Positions 16,090 through 24,549 of a stretch of 49,317 nucleotides of DNA are shown here, piece by piece (the stretch's first letter is position 1; the number at the start of each line of letters is the position of its first letter). Below the pieces are notes generated by a model, which saw nothing but the letters and a program-made list of their open reading frames with translations, did not search any database and was not told the DNA's origin. The stretch comes from Nocardia seriolae NBRC 15557. GTDB lineage: Bacteria > Actinomycetota > Actinomycetes > Mycobacteriales > Mycobacteriaceae. The stretch covers positions 1 through 49,317 of the forward strand of contig NZ_BJWY01000044.1 of NCBI RefSeq assembly GCF_007990715.1. Direction: 5' to 3'. The position numbers were made by a program, and so were the translations under genes.

Positions 16090-16157
16090 TTCGTCTCCGG
16101 GGGAGGCGACCGGCGGACGGTTGTCGTGGAGGGGCCGTGAAAGGTGGATCCAGTAAA

Positions 16158-17930
16158 GTGCCGGACGTGAGAACGGGGGCGCGGAAGCGCGCATCGTGGC
16201 GCGCGGTGCTGGTTCTGGTGGCGACCCTGTTGGGGGTCGCGACCGGCTGCACCGCGAACCCGCCGCCGCCCAGCGAGTCCACGGACAGCCCGAAGACGCA
16301 GCCCGCCAAGCCGGGGAAGAACTCGGTCGTGGTGGCGGTGGACGACATCGGGATCGGGTTCAATCCGCATCTGCGGTCGCAGCAGTCGCCCGCGACGGCG
16401 GCCGTCGCCTCGATGGTCCTGCCGAGTCCGTTCCGGCCCAGCCCGACCCCGGGCGTGCCGGGCGGGACGGATTGGAATCTGGATCCGGCGCTCATGGTGT
16501 CGGCGGATGTGACCGGGCAGGAACCGTTCACCATCACCTACCAGATCAAGAACGAGGCGTCCTGGTCCGACGGTGCGCCCATCGCGGCCGAGGACTTCAA
16601 ATATCTGTGGCAGCAGATGATCACGCAGCCCGGCGCGGTGGATCCGGCGGGCTACCGGCTGATTTCGGATGTCAGTTCGTCGGCGGGCGGCAAGACGGTG
16701 ACCGTCACCATGGCGCAGCCGTATCCGGCCTGGCGGCAACTGTTCTCGGATCTGCTGCCCCAGCACCTGGTGAAGGACTCCGGTTTCGAGCAGGGTCTGA
16801 TCGACACCATTCGGATCTCCGGCGGCCAGTTCCGGATCAAGCAGGCCGATCGCGGCCGCGAGGAACTGCTGCTGGAACGCAATGACCGGTACTGGGGTCA
16901 GCCCGCGGTGCCGGATCAGATCCTGTTGCGGCGCGGCGGAACCGCCGCGCAGGTGGCCGAGTCGCTGCGGGTCGGGGACGCGCAGATGGCGCTCGTGCAC
17001 GGCGGGGTGGCGTTGCAGGCGCAGCTGGCGGCCATCCCTTCGGTGCGCACGGCCATGATGGCGCAGGCGCGCGAGATGCAACTGGTGCTCAACGGCCGCA
17101 GCGGGGATCTGTCGGATGTGCGGGTGCGGCGCGCGGTGCTGGCGCTGCTGGATCCGGTGCTGCTGGCCACCGTCGGCGCGCAGACCGGCAGCTGGGTGGA
17201 GCCGGTGCGGGCGCAGGTGCTCGCGCCCTCGGATCCCGGCTATGCCCCGACGGTGCCGCCGCGACTGACTCAGGAAGAGGCGTTCGGGCTGCTCGCGGAG
17301 GCCGGATTCGCCAGGGCGGCAGAGACTCCGGCCACCCAGTCGGCGACTTCGCCCGCGCCGCAACCGCGTCCGCTGGCCAAGAACGGCAAATCGCTGACGG
17401 TGCGGCTGGGCGCGGTGGACGGCGACACCACCACGCTGGCGGTGGCCAATACCGCGGCGGACCAATTGCGCAGTGCCGGAATCGATGTGATCGTGCGCAG
17501 CGTCACCGCCGCGCAGCTCTACGGCAAGGAGCTGACCGACGCCGGGATCGACGCCGTGGTGGGCTGGGAGCGCACCGGTGAGGATCCGGCGACCGTGCTG
17601 GCCTCCCGCTACGGGTGCGCGCCGCTGCCGCTGCCCGGCGACGGCAATGATTCGACCGTGGTGGAGGGCGCGAAGAAGTCCCCGTCCAACCTGTCCGGCA
17701 TCTGTGAGCCGTCGCTGCAGCCCGCCATCGACTCCGCGCTGCGCGGTATCGACGCGGGCAAGGTGATCGCCGAGGCCGAACCCAAGCTGTGGGAGCTGGC
17801 GACCGTGTTGCCCATCGTGCAGGACACCCAGGTGGCCGCGGCCGGTCCCCGCGTGGACGGGGCCTTGCTGAGCGGGGCCATCCAGACCGGCATCTTCGGT
17901 GATGCCGCCAACTGGCGGAGGCTGCCGTGA
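16158..17930 (+). CDS. lpqW: Lipoprotein LpqW, family 5 solute-binding-like
   Basis: 590 residues from GTG 16158. A lipoprotein signal is present (AVLVLVATLLGVATGC; lipidated Cys at about 31). The body is a peptide-binding (SBP family 5) fold: NPHLRSQQSPATAAVASMVL, EASWSDGAPIAAEDFKYLW, LLERNDRYWG. In mycobacteria LpqW (Rv1166) is not a transporter component but sets the balance between polar PIMs and lipoarabinomannan at the step fed by PimE. Two pimE copies lie 3 kb upstream here. AGGTGG supports GTG 16158; GTGs at 16137 and 16167 are alternatives. The stop overlaps mshB. Confidence 0.88.
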   Translation: MPDVRTGARKRASWRAVLVLVATLLGVATGCTANPPPPSESTDSPKTQPAKPGKNSVVVAVDDIGIGFNPHLRSQQSPATAAVASMVLPSPFRPSPTPGVPGGTDWNLDPALMVSADVTGQEPFTITYQIKNEASWSDGAPIAAEDFKYLWQQMITQPGAVDPAGYRLISDVSSSAGGKTVTVTMAQPYPAWRQLFSDLLPQHLVKDSGFEQGLIDTIRISGGQFRIKQADRGREELLLERNDRYWGQPAVPDQILLRRGGTAAQVAESLRVGDAQMALVHGGVALQAQLAAIPSVRTAMMAQAREMQLVLNGRSGDLSDVRVRRAVLALLDPVLLATVGAQTGSWVEPVRAQVLAPSDPGYAPTVPPRLTQEEAFGLLAEAGFARAAETPATQSATSPAPQPRPLAKNGKSLTVRLGAVDGDTTTLAVANTAADQLRSAGIDVIVRSVTAAQLYGKELTDAGIDAVVGWERTGEDPATVLASRYGCAPLPLPGDGNDSTVVEGAKKSPSNLSGICEPSLQPAIDSALRGIDAGKVIAEAEPKLWELATVLPIVQDTQVAAAGPRVDGALLSGAIQTGIFGDAANWRRLP

Positions 17931-18820
17931 ATCCGGCCGGGACCGTGACGCACGGGCTGCTGGTGGTGCACGCGCACCCCGACGACGAGTCCATCACCAC
18001 CGGCGGCACCATCGCCCACTACCGCAAGCGCGGGCTCCCGGTCACCGTGGTGACCTGCACGCTCGGCGAGGAGGGCGAGGTCATCGGGGACGAGTACGCG
18101 CACCTGGTGGCCGGGCAGGCCGATCAGCTGGGCGGCTACCGGATTCTCGAATTGACCAGGGCGCTGGCCGAATTGGATGCCGGGGCGCCGCACTTGCTGG
18201 GCGGTGCGGGCCGCTGGCGCGACTCCGGCATGGCCGGGACGGCCTCGGCGCGCAATCCGCGCGCCTTCGTCAACTCCGGCGACGCCGCCACCGACGCACT
18301 GGTGCAGGTGATCCTGGAGCTGCGCCCGCGCGTGGTGATCGGCTACGACCCGCACGGCGGGTACGGGCACCCGGATCACATTCGCGCGCACCACATCACC
18401 ATGGCCGCCGTCGACACCGCCGCGGACTGGGGCTGGACGGTGCCCAAGGTCTATTGGACGGTCACCGACGGCGCGGTGCTGGCCATGCACACCGAGGCGC
18501 TCAAGCGCCGCACCGTGGATCAGCTGCCGGGTGCGCTGCCACGCGGCTGGCGGCTGCCGCACGGGGGCGAACTGGCCTGTGTCCCGGCCGAATCGGTGAC
18601 CACCACGGTGGACGTGTCGGACGTGCTGGCCGCCAAGCGGGCCGCGCTGCGCGCGCACGCCACCCAGGTGACGGTGGCCTCCTCCGGGCGGGAATTCGCA
18701 CTTTCCAATGACATTGCCCAACCGGTACTGCCGGAAGAGCATTACATTCTGGTGCGCGGCGAGCGCGGCCCACTGGGCCCCGACGGCCGCGAACACGATC
18801 TCTTCGCCGGGCTGGAATGA
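17927..18820 (+). CDS. mshB: GlcNAc-Ins deacetylase of mycothiol biosynthesis
   Basis: 297 residues. Zinc-binding motif AHPDDE near residue 17 and the HPDH motif in GYGHPDHIRAHH near 145 are intact. The enzyme removes acetyl from 1-D-myo-inosityl N-acetyl-glucosaminide in the mycothiol pathway. GTG 17927 overlaps the lpqW stop by 4 nt (GTGA), indicating translational coupling. It corresponds to Rv1170, but without the Rv1167c/PE/PPE insertion that separates lpqW and mshB in M. tuberculosis. It is followed 10 bp later by a small ORF. Confidence 0.95.
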   Translation: MNPAGTVTHGLLVVHAHPDDESITTGGTIAHYRKRGLPVTVVTCTLGEEGEVIGDEYAHLVAGQADQLGGYRILELTRALAELDAGAPHLLGGAGRWRDSGMAGTASARNPRAFVNSGDAATDALVQVILELRPRVVIGYDPHGGYGHPDHIRAHHITMAAVDTAADWGWTVPKVYWTVTDGAVLAMHTEALKRRTVDQLPGALPRGWRLPHGGELACVPAESVTTTVDVSDVLAAKRAALRAHATQVTVASSGREFALSNDIAQPVLPEEHYILVRGERGPLGPDGREHDLFAGLE

Positions 18821-18830
18821 GGACCGAACC

Positions 18831-18992
18831 ATGAACTACAACTGGGATCTGCAGAACGCGATAGCGGCGTTCGTCGAGAGCCAGCGCCCCTACTTCGAGT
18901 ATCAGCACGAGCTGTACCTGTCGGTGCTGTACGGGTTCGTGGACATGCAGAGTCATTTGCTGACGCTGCTCGGATTCCCGCCGGTGCCGTGA
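18831..18992 (+). CDS. Small 53-residue protein in the mshB operon
   Basis: Starts MNYNWDLQNAIAAFVESQ and continues with an aromatic-rich stretch (FEYQHELYLSVLYGF), ending LLTLLGFPPVP. GAGGA precedes ATG 18831 at 8 nt and the TGA overlaps the next GTG (GTGA), so it is very likely translated. It is too hydrophilic at the front for a simple membrane protein; a helical hairpin or membrane-associated peptide is possible. I do not recognise the family. It may act with the membrane protein that follows. Confidence 0.7.
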   Translation: MNYNWDLQNAIAAFVESQRPYFEYQHELYLSVLYGFVDMQSHLLTLLGFPPVP

Positions 18993-19486
18993 CGGCGGCC
19001 CTGGGAGCCCGCACGGGCGACGCGCCGGCCGGAACCGCGCCGGGGCGCACGGTGTTCAATGCGGTGATCGCCGGATGGCTGATCGTCGACGCCGTGATCA
19101 CGCTCGGTCTCGAGGTGCTGTTCCTGCCGCTGTACGCCGGACACGCCCACCTGCCCGAGCCGACGCCGCTGCTGGCCGCCGGGCCGCTGGCCTCCACCAT
19201 GACCGCGGGTGCGATTCCGCTGCCCTTCACGGCGCTGGCCGCCGCGGTGATCAATGTGCTGCTGGTCATGGGCATGGGCGTGGTGACACAGCGGATTCCG
19301 ATGATGGCCGCGCCGATCCTGGTGTGGGCGATCGGATTCCTGTTCTGCGCGGGCTTCAGCCCCAGCGGTTACGCGCTGCTCATGGGTGATTGGCCGACCA
19401 TGCTGCTGCTCATCTGCGGTCTGCTGCCCTCGGGCATGTACCTGTACTACCGGGCCACCGTGCGCTTGGCTACGGTGGGGGCGTGA
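18989..19486 (+). CDS. Four-helix membrane protein, Rv1171-like
   Basis: 165 residues with four predicted membrane helices (TVFNAVIAGWLIVDAVITLG, AIPLPFTALAAAVINVLLVM, MAAPILVWAIGFLFCAGF, TMLLLICGLLPSGMYLYY). The position directly after mshB matches the conserved membrane protein Rv1171. It has no catalytic motif. The GTG start overlaps the small ORF's stop, and its own stop overlaps the next gene's GTG, placing it in the middle of a tightly coupled operon with mshB and a deazaflavin-type reductase. Function unknown. Confidence 0.78.
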   Translation: MTAALGARTGDAPAGTAPGRTVFNAVIAGWLIVDAVITLGLEVLFLPLYAGHAHLPEPTPLLAAGPLASTMTAGAIPLPFTALAAAVINVLLVMGMGVVTQRIPMMAAPILVWAIGFLFCAGFSPSGYALLMGDWPTMLLLICGLLPSGMYLYYRATVRLATVGA

Positions 19487-19905
19487 CCGTCGAGACGGGT
19501 GCGGCCCGGAAGTTCCAGCGGGTCAGGCTCATTCAGCGCTATCTGATCAATCCACCGATGAAGCTGCTGGTGTGGGCGGGCCTGCTGCCCGACCACGCGC
19601 TGCTGGAGACCCGGGGCCGAAAGACCGGGAAGCGCCGGGTCGCCGTGGTCGCGGTGAATCCCGAGGGCCGCACGCTGTGGGTGATCTCCGAGCACGGCCC
19701 CCGGGCCGGGTACGTGGCGAACCTCTCCGCCCAGCCGCGTATCCGGGTGCGGTACGAGCGAAAGTGGCACGCCGCCACCGCGACCCCGCTGCCGGACGAC
19801 GATGTGCGCAAGCGGCTGGCCGAACTGCCGCAGGAGTCCACCCGCAAGGCCATCGAGCGCTTCCACACCTCGCTGCTGACCATCCGCATCGACCTCGAGG
19901 ACTGA
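19483..19905 (+). CDS. F420H2-dependent reductase family protein (FDOR-B/Ddn-like)
   Basis: 140 residues. The motif LLETRGRKTGKRRVAVV, then LWVISEHGPRAGYVANLSAQPRIRVRYERKW, is the split beta-barrel pattern of Ddn-type deazaflavin-dependent nitroreductases and quinone reductases. The Arg/Lys-rich GRKTGK loop is the F420 phosphate and glutamate-tail contact region. The electron acceptor cannot be told from sequence. GTG 19483 overlaps the upstream stop (GTGA). fbiC, which makes the F420 chromophore, is 6.4 kb downstream. Confidence 0.85.
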   Translation: MTVETGAARKFQRVRLIQRYLINPPMKLLVWAGLLPDHALLETRGRKTGKRRVAVVAVNPEGRTLWVISEHGPRAGYVANLSAQPRIRVRYERKWHAATATPLPDDDVRKRLAELPQESTRKAIERFHTSLLTIRIDLED

Positions 19906-19988
19906 TTTCGCGCGGCGATGTCACACTCGCCGGTCCCGTCTCGTCCTCTTCCCGAACGAGTAATCACGATTGGGAACGAGGGATGACG

Positions 19989-21293
19989 ATGGGATTCGAC
20001 GAACTGCGCAACACCGTCCGGGGCCGCGTACTGGAGCCCGGTGACGCGGACTTCGAGCAGGCCGCGCGGCCGTGGAGTCTCGCGGTGACGCAGCCGGTGG
20101 CCGCGGTGGCCGAGGCCGCCGTCGCCGAGGACGTGGCGGCCGTGGTGCGCTGTGCGCGCGCCGCGGGCCGTCCGGTGGTGACCCAGCCGACCGGGCACGG
20201 TGCCGCGGGCGGCGTGGACGATGCGATCCTGCTGCGCACCCGCGCGCTGGACCGGCTCGAGATCGATCCGGACGCCCGGGTGGCGCGGGTCGGGGCGGGC
20301 GTGCAGTGGGGCCGGGTGCAGGCCGCGGCGGCCGAGCACGGGCTGACCGGTCTGGCGGGCAGCAACCCGGTGGTCGGCGTGACCGGCTACACGCTCGGTG
20401 GCGGCATAGGCTGGTTCGGCCGCAAGCACGGCTGGGCGTCGAATGCGTTGCGCGCCTTCGAGATCGTGGATGCCGACGGCCGCCCGGCCCGGGTGACCGC
20501 CGACAGCGATCCGGACCTGTTCTGGGCACTGTCCGGTGGCGGTGGCGATTTCGCCGTGGTGACCGGACTGGAGTTCGAATTGTTCCCCGCGCCCGGACTC
20601 TACGGCGGCCGGATCATGTGGCCCGGCGAGCGCCTCGCGGAGGTGTGGGATGCGTTCCGCGCGTTGACCTCCCAGGCCCCCGACGAGCTGTCGGTGTGGT
20701 TCCAGCGGTTCCAGTTCCCGCAGTCACCGGAAATGGTGGCCATCGATGTGGCCTACCTGGGCGACCCGGAGCGGGGCCGGGAGCTGACGTCGGTCCTGGA
20801 CGGCCTGGGCGGCGCGGTCGCCGACAAGCGGACCGCCATGTCGGTGGCCGACCTCGGCGACATCACCACCGAGCCGAGCGATCCCAGCCCCGCCATCTCC
20901 CGCGCCGAGTCGTTCACCGACCTGTCGCCGGAGGCGGAGAAGATCCTCATCGGCGAATCCGTTGCGCCGCTGGCCAATATCCAGGTCCGCCACCTCGGCG
21001 GCGCGCTGTCCTTGCCGACCGCCGGTGCGCGCGGGGCGATGCCGGAGCAGTACGCGGTCTACCTGCTCGGCCTGGGCCTGCCGCAGCTGCGCGAGGCGGT
21101 GCACGCCAAGCTGAACGCCATGGTCGCCGAGCTCGGTTCGCACGTGACCGGCAGGAAGCCCTTCACGTTCCTGGCGCCCGGCGAATCGGCGGCGGCGGCC
21201 TTCGACACGGCGACCATCGACCGGCTGCGCGCGCTGAAGCGGGATCGCGACCCGCACAACGTGATTCGTGCCAACTACCCCGTACTGGGCTGA
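19989..21293 (+). CDS. FAD-linked oxidase (berberine-bridge type)
   Basis: 434 residues. The N-terminal PCMH-type FAD domain contains VTQPTGHGAAGG, whose His is the expected covalent FAD attachment site, and GYTLGGGIGWFGRKHG, which lacks the Cys needed for bicovalent attachment. The BBE tail is present (HNVIRANYPV). Such enzymes oxidise sugars, alcohols or phenolics with O2. ATG 19989 has GAGGG 8 nt upstream and is preferred over ATG 19983. It stands alone, 83 bp after the reductase operon. Confidence 0.87.
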   Translation: MGFDELRNTVRGRVLEPGDADFEQAARPWSLAVTQPVAAVAEAAVAEDVAAVVRCARAAGRPVVTQPTGHGAAGGVDDAILLRTRALDRLEIDPDARVARVGAGVQWGRVQAAAAEHGLTGLAGSNPVVGVTGYTLGGGIGWFGRKHGWASNALRAFEIVDADGRPARVTADSDPDLFWALSGGGGDFAVVTGLEFELFPAPGLYGGRIMWPGERLAEVWDAFRALTSQAPDELSVWFQRFQFPQSPEMVAIDVAYLGDPERGRELTSVLDGLGGAVADKRTAMSVADLGDITTEPSDPSPAISRAESFTDLSPEAEKILIGESVAPLANIQVRHLGGALSLPTAGARGAMPEQYAVYLLGLGLPQLREAVHAKLNAMVAELGSHVTGRKPFTFLAPGESAAAAFDTATIDRLRALKRDRDPHNVIRANYPVLG

Positions 21294-21607
21294 CCGCGCA
21301 ACGGACCACCCGTCATTCCGGCGTAGACCCGGGTCGCCGACCCGATGGCGAAAGCCGGTACCGCCAACCGCTTTCGCCTCGCGGTCTACGGCCTGCGGCG
21401 CCCGTCACGCTGACAATTCCGTCCCAGGTGGCGTTCGGCCGAACAATTTCGCGTAAGCGTCGAGACCTGTCTCGATGCAAGCAAACCGTTGGAATCCGGG
21501 TTGCCGCAGAGTCGGATGCGAACCGCGCGGTATAGAACCCGGTTCCGGGGGTCTCGGCGTGCGGAATGAGTCCCCAAGGGGGACAATTTGTTTCCGGGAG
21601 GCACGAG
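21294..21607 (+). other. Intergenic region with an imperfect inverted repeat
   Basis: 314 bp without a convincing gene. It holds an imperfect inverted repeat: 21491-21502 (GGAATCCGGGTT) against 21536-21546 (AACCCGGTTCC), one bulged base, 33-nt loop, ending about 60 nt before the SDR start. It may be a leader hairpin. GGGAGG at 21596-21601 is the SDR ribosome-binding site. Confidence 0.45.
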
Positions 21608-22351
21608 ATGACTCGACGCGCGATAGTCACGGGCGGCGGCACCGGAATCGGCCGGGCGGTGGCACACCGTCTCGCCGCAGATGGCAATACTGTAGTTATC
21701 GTCGGTCGGCGGCCGGAGACCCTGGAATTCGCGGCCGAGAAGATCAATGCGGAGATCGGTTCCGATCAGGTCGCCGTGGCCGTCGCCGACCTCACCGATC
21801 CGGACCAGGTGCGCGCCCTCGCCGAGCGATTGAGTGCGGACGGCGATATAGACGTGCTGGTCACCAATGCGGGCGGCGCCCCGCGCACCACCGCCGAGGG
21901 ACTCGAGGGCGTGACGGCCACGTTTCTGGACAACTTCCGGATGAACGTGATCACGGCGGTGCTGCCGACCGAGGCGCTGCTGCCGTACCTCGCGCGGCCG
22001 GGCGGACGGATCATTTCGGTCAGTTCGATCGCGGCGCTGCGTGGTGTCGGCGCGTATGCGGCGTCCAAGGCGGCCCTGCACGGGTGGGCGCTGGGACTCG
22101 CGCATCAGCTTGCGCCACAGGGCATCACCGTCAATGTGGTGGCGCCCGGGTATATCCCCGACACCGAATTCTGGGTGGACCGCTGGAATCAGGACGCGCA
22201 CGACCGGCGGGTCGCGCAGATCCCGATCGGCCGCGCGGGCATTCCGGAGGACGTCGCGGCGGGCATCGCCTACCTCGCGGCGCCGGATGCCGGGTGGACC
22301 ACCGGCCAGATCCTGCAGATCAACGGCGGTACCCTGTTCGGCCGGGGGTGA
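21608..22351 (+). CDS. Short-chain dehydrogenase/reductase
   Basis: 247 residues, classical SDR. The cofactor motif TGGGTGIG is at residues 8-15, VTNAGG is in the fourth strand region, the catalytic Ser lies in ISVSSIA, YAASKAAL holds the catalytic Tyr and Lys, and there is a terminal ILQINGGTLF. A GRRPE stretch after the second strand suggests NADP(H) preference. The substrate is unknown; FabG-like or sugar/steroid reductase activity would fit. The 3' end overlaps the convergent PH-domain gene by 32 bp. Confidence 0.9.
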   Translation: MTRRAIVTGGGTGIGRAVAHRLAADGNTVVIVGRRPETLEFAAEKINAEIGSDQVAVAVADLTDPDQVRALAERLSADGDIDVLVTNAGGAPRTTAEGLEGVTATFLDNFRMNVITAVLPTEALLPYLARPGGRIISVSSIAALRGVGAYAASKAALHGWALGLAHQLAPQGITVNVVAPGYIPDTEFWVDRWNQDAHDRRVAQIPIGRAGIPEDVAAGIAYLAAPDAGWTTGQILQINGGTLFGRG

Positions 22352-23975
22352 CCTGGTCGATGAGCTCGTAGGCGCGGGCGAGAGGGATGTCGATGACGTG
22401 GTAGCGCTTCTTGCCCGCGGCGGAGGCGGCCACCACCGTCGCGACGCCCGCGCGGCGCTGGAAGAAGGTCTGGCGGACGGTCCAGCCGATGATGCCGGGC
22501 GCTTCCACGCAGTCGCGGTCGCGGTCCAGTGAGCCGCTGCGGGTGACGAGCCAGGCGGGATTGCCGGCGGTGGCGGGGAGCACGGCATGGCCGAGACCGC
22601 GGTAGCGGTCCCAGGCGAGCGTCGCCGCGAACGGGACCATGATGGCGAGCACGACCCAGAGCCAGGTCGGAATATGGCCGCCCGCAAGCGATATCGCGAT
22701 GAGCATGGTCGCTGCCGCGGCGAGCGGGCCCAGTGTGCGGGTGCAGCGGCGGCGCAGTGCGGCGGGGCCGTGCGGGAGCAACGGCACGGTGACCGGCGCG
22801 GGCACCGACGGTTGCCACTCGGCACCGGCCCCGGCCGAATTCGCGGTGGCCCCGGCCGAATTCGCGGTGGCCTCTGCCGTTCCGAGCAGGTGGGCGAGGG
22901 TGCGGTCGATGGCGGTGCGCGGGGCCTGCGGCAAGATCTTCTGGCGCGGGCTGGTGCCCACCATGATCGCCTCGAGTTCGGCGGCACCGGCGACGCGCAG
23001 CAGCAGCGGCTCGTTGACGGTCGCGCCGCGCAAGCGGGCCAGGTCGAGAGTGGTTTGGCGCGTGGTGAACAGGCCGTGGCGGATGGTGAGGGTCTTGCCG
23101 TCGTCGTGGACGTTCAGGCCGAACCAGGTCATCAGGTAGCGGGCGCAGGCGGCCACGCTGACCACGACCACGAGCACCACGAACAGCAGCGCGATCACGG
23201 CCGCGATGACGCCCGCACCCCGGTGTCCGACATCCTGCACCGTGCCCGATTTCAGGAAGATCTGGGCGAAGCCGTACTGGAAGGCCAAACCGACCACGGG
23301 GGCGACGATCGCGAAACCGGTCAGCGAGAGCGGGGCGTAGCGCACCCAATCCGGTTGCCAGTGTGCGATTTCCACACCCGGGCGGCTGTCCGAGGCATCC
23401 GGAGCGGATTCACCGGATGTCGTGATCGACTGGGAATCAGCGGATTTGGAGTCTTCGCGGGTGTGCGCCAGCAGTGCGAGGCGCAGCTCTGGCACCAGCT
23501 GCGCGTCCAGCGAGTCCAGTTTGAACTGGTCCTTCTTGTCCGAGTGCTGCCCGGTGCCGATGGACAGCACCGCCAGCCCGAGCGCCCGGTGCAGCAGATC
23601 GGCCTGCACATCCACCGACCGAACCCGGTTGCGCGGCACCGAAAGCCGTTTGCGCTGAATCAATCCGGTGCGCAGCTCCACGTTCTCGGGGGTGATGCGA
23701 TAGGTGGTGGTGAACCAGCGGGTGAGCGCGAAGGCCACGATGACGGCCACCACCGCCAGGCTCCACATGGGGCTGTCGGCGCGCGCGCCCGCCACCAGGG
23801 TGGCGATCAGGACCGGGATATAGCGGATGAGCTCGGTGACCGGGTGCACCAGCAGCATGCGCCTGTCGAGTCGCTGCCAGGTCTGCGCCGTGGGCCCGAG
23901 CGGCCCGGTGACCGGTGGAAGCACCTCTGTCGGATAGGAATCCGAGAAGGCGTCCGGATCGGTCGGCTGGGTCAC
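22320..23975 (-). CDS. Membrane protein with bacterial PH domains (YdbT-like)
   Basis: 551 residues. Paired membrane helices near 50-90, 220-290 and 400-430 alternate with bPH_2 domains, each starting after an R-x-G-L element: YRITPENVELRTGLIQRKRLSVPRNRVRSVDV, FGLNVHDDGKTLTIRHGLF, and a C-terminal LVTRSGSLDRDRDCVE. YdbS/YdbT-type proteins are envelope components of unknown biochemistry, and Bacillus relatives give resistance to bacteriocins. A 7-residue duplication lies near residue 370. GTG 23975 overlaps the stop of the upstream partner by 4 nt, so the two are coupled. Confidence 0.82.
   Translation of the reverse strand: MTQPTDPDAFSDSYPTEVLPPVTGPLGPTAQTWQRLDRRMLLVHPVTELIRYIPVLIATLVAGARADSPMWSLAVVAVIVAFALTRWFTTTYRITPENVELRTGLIQRKRLSVPRNRVRSVDVQADLLHRALGLAVLSIGTGQHSDKKDQFKLDSLDAQLVPELRLALLAHTREDSKSADSQSITTSGESAPDASDSRPGVEIAHWQPDWVRYAPLSLTGFAIVAPVVGLAFQYGFAQIFLKSGTVQDVGHRGAGVIAAVIALLFVVLVVVVSVAACARYLMTWFGLNVHDDGKTLTIRHGLFTTRQTTLDLARLRGATVNEPLLLRVAGAAELEAIMVGTSPRQKILPQAPRTAIDRTLAHLLGTAEATANSAGATANSAGAGAEWQPSVPAPVTVPLLPHGPAALRRRCTRTLGPLAAAATMLIAISLAGGHIPTWLWVVLAIMVPFAATLAWDRYRGLGHAVLPATAGNPAWLVTRSGSLDRDRDCVEAPGIIGWTVRQTFFQRRAGVATVVAASAAGKKRYHVIDIPLARAYELIDQVTPGRTGYRR
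22827..22868. repeat. Two perfect 21-bp tandem copies inside the PH-domain gene
   Basis: GGCCCCGGCCGAATTCGCGGT is repeated exactly twice, encoding a 7-residue duplication (ATANSAG on the minus strand) in a low-complexity linker. This is probably replication slippage and is a likely length-variable site. Confidence 0.85.
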
Positions 23976-24487
23976 GTGGCATCCCCCCGATGGTGTGCGG
24001 CAATGGCGGCGAGCTGTGCGACGGTGTCGCGCGCGTCGGCCAGCGCCAGCGCGCTGATGTGCACCGCCCCGGCCGAAGAGGCGGTGGTGACGGTAACGGT
24101 GGCCAGCCCCAGCAGCCGTTCCAGCGGTCCCCGGTAGGTGTCCACGGTCTGTACCCGGGTGATGGGCGCGACCCGGCTCTCCTGGGTGAACCACCCGGTG
24201 CGGGTGTACACGGCCTCGTCGGTGATCTCCCACCGATGCACCGCGTACCGCCACAGTGGTATCGCCACAATGCTGAATACCGCTGCGGCCAGCACGATTC
24301 CGAGCACCAGCGCCTGTACGCCGCGCCGGTGCGTGTCGAACAGCGCCCAGACCCCCAACCCCACCACCGGGACCACCCAGGACAGCGCGGCGCTCAGCGC
24401 CCACAGCAGTTTGGCGCGGGGGCTGGGCCGCCGGGCCGGGTCGGCCAGGATGCCGCCGGGGGCGAGGGGCTCGGACATGGTGCCCAT
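23972..24487 (-). CDS. Small PH-domain membrane protein (YdbS-like)
   Basis: 171 residues. Two membrane helices (LLWALSAALSWVVPVVGLGV, ALVLGIVLAAAVFSIVAI) are followed by one bPH_2 domain: YAVHRWEITDEAVYTRTGWFTQESRVAPITRVQTVD, then LLGLATVTVTTAS. This is the typical small partner encoded directly before a YdbT-like protein, with the GTGA overlap expected for a complex. ATG 24478 is an equally possible start; neither has a strong Shine-Dalgarno sequence. Confidence 0.82.
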   Translation of the reverse strand: MGTMSEPLAPGGILADPARRPSPRAKLLWALSAALSWVVPVVGLGVWALFDTHRRGVQALVLGIVLAAAVFSIVAIPLWRYAVHRWEITDEAVYTRTGWFTQESRVAPITRVQTVDTYRGPLERLLGLATVTVTTASSAGAVHISALALADARDTVAQLAAIAAHHRGDAT

Positions 24488-24549
24488 GCTTGCACGAATC
24501 CGACCGCGGAGGCGGTTGTTAGGGGGCAGGACTGGACGCCCCGGTTCGG

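Noticed and set aside
14133..17465. 1110-codon minus-strand open frame across typA and lpqW
   Set aside because: Both typA and lpqW are unmistakable on the other strand; the antisense frame is compositional.
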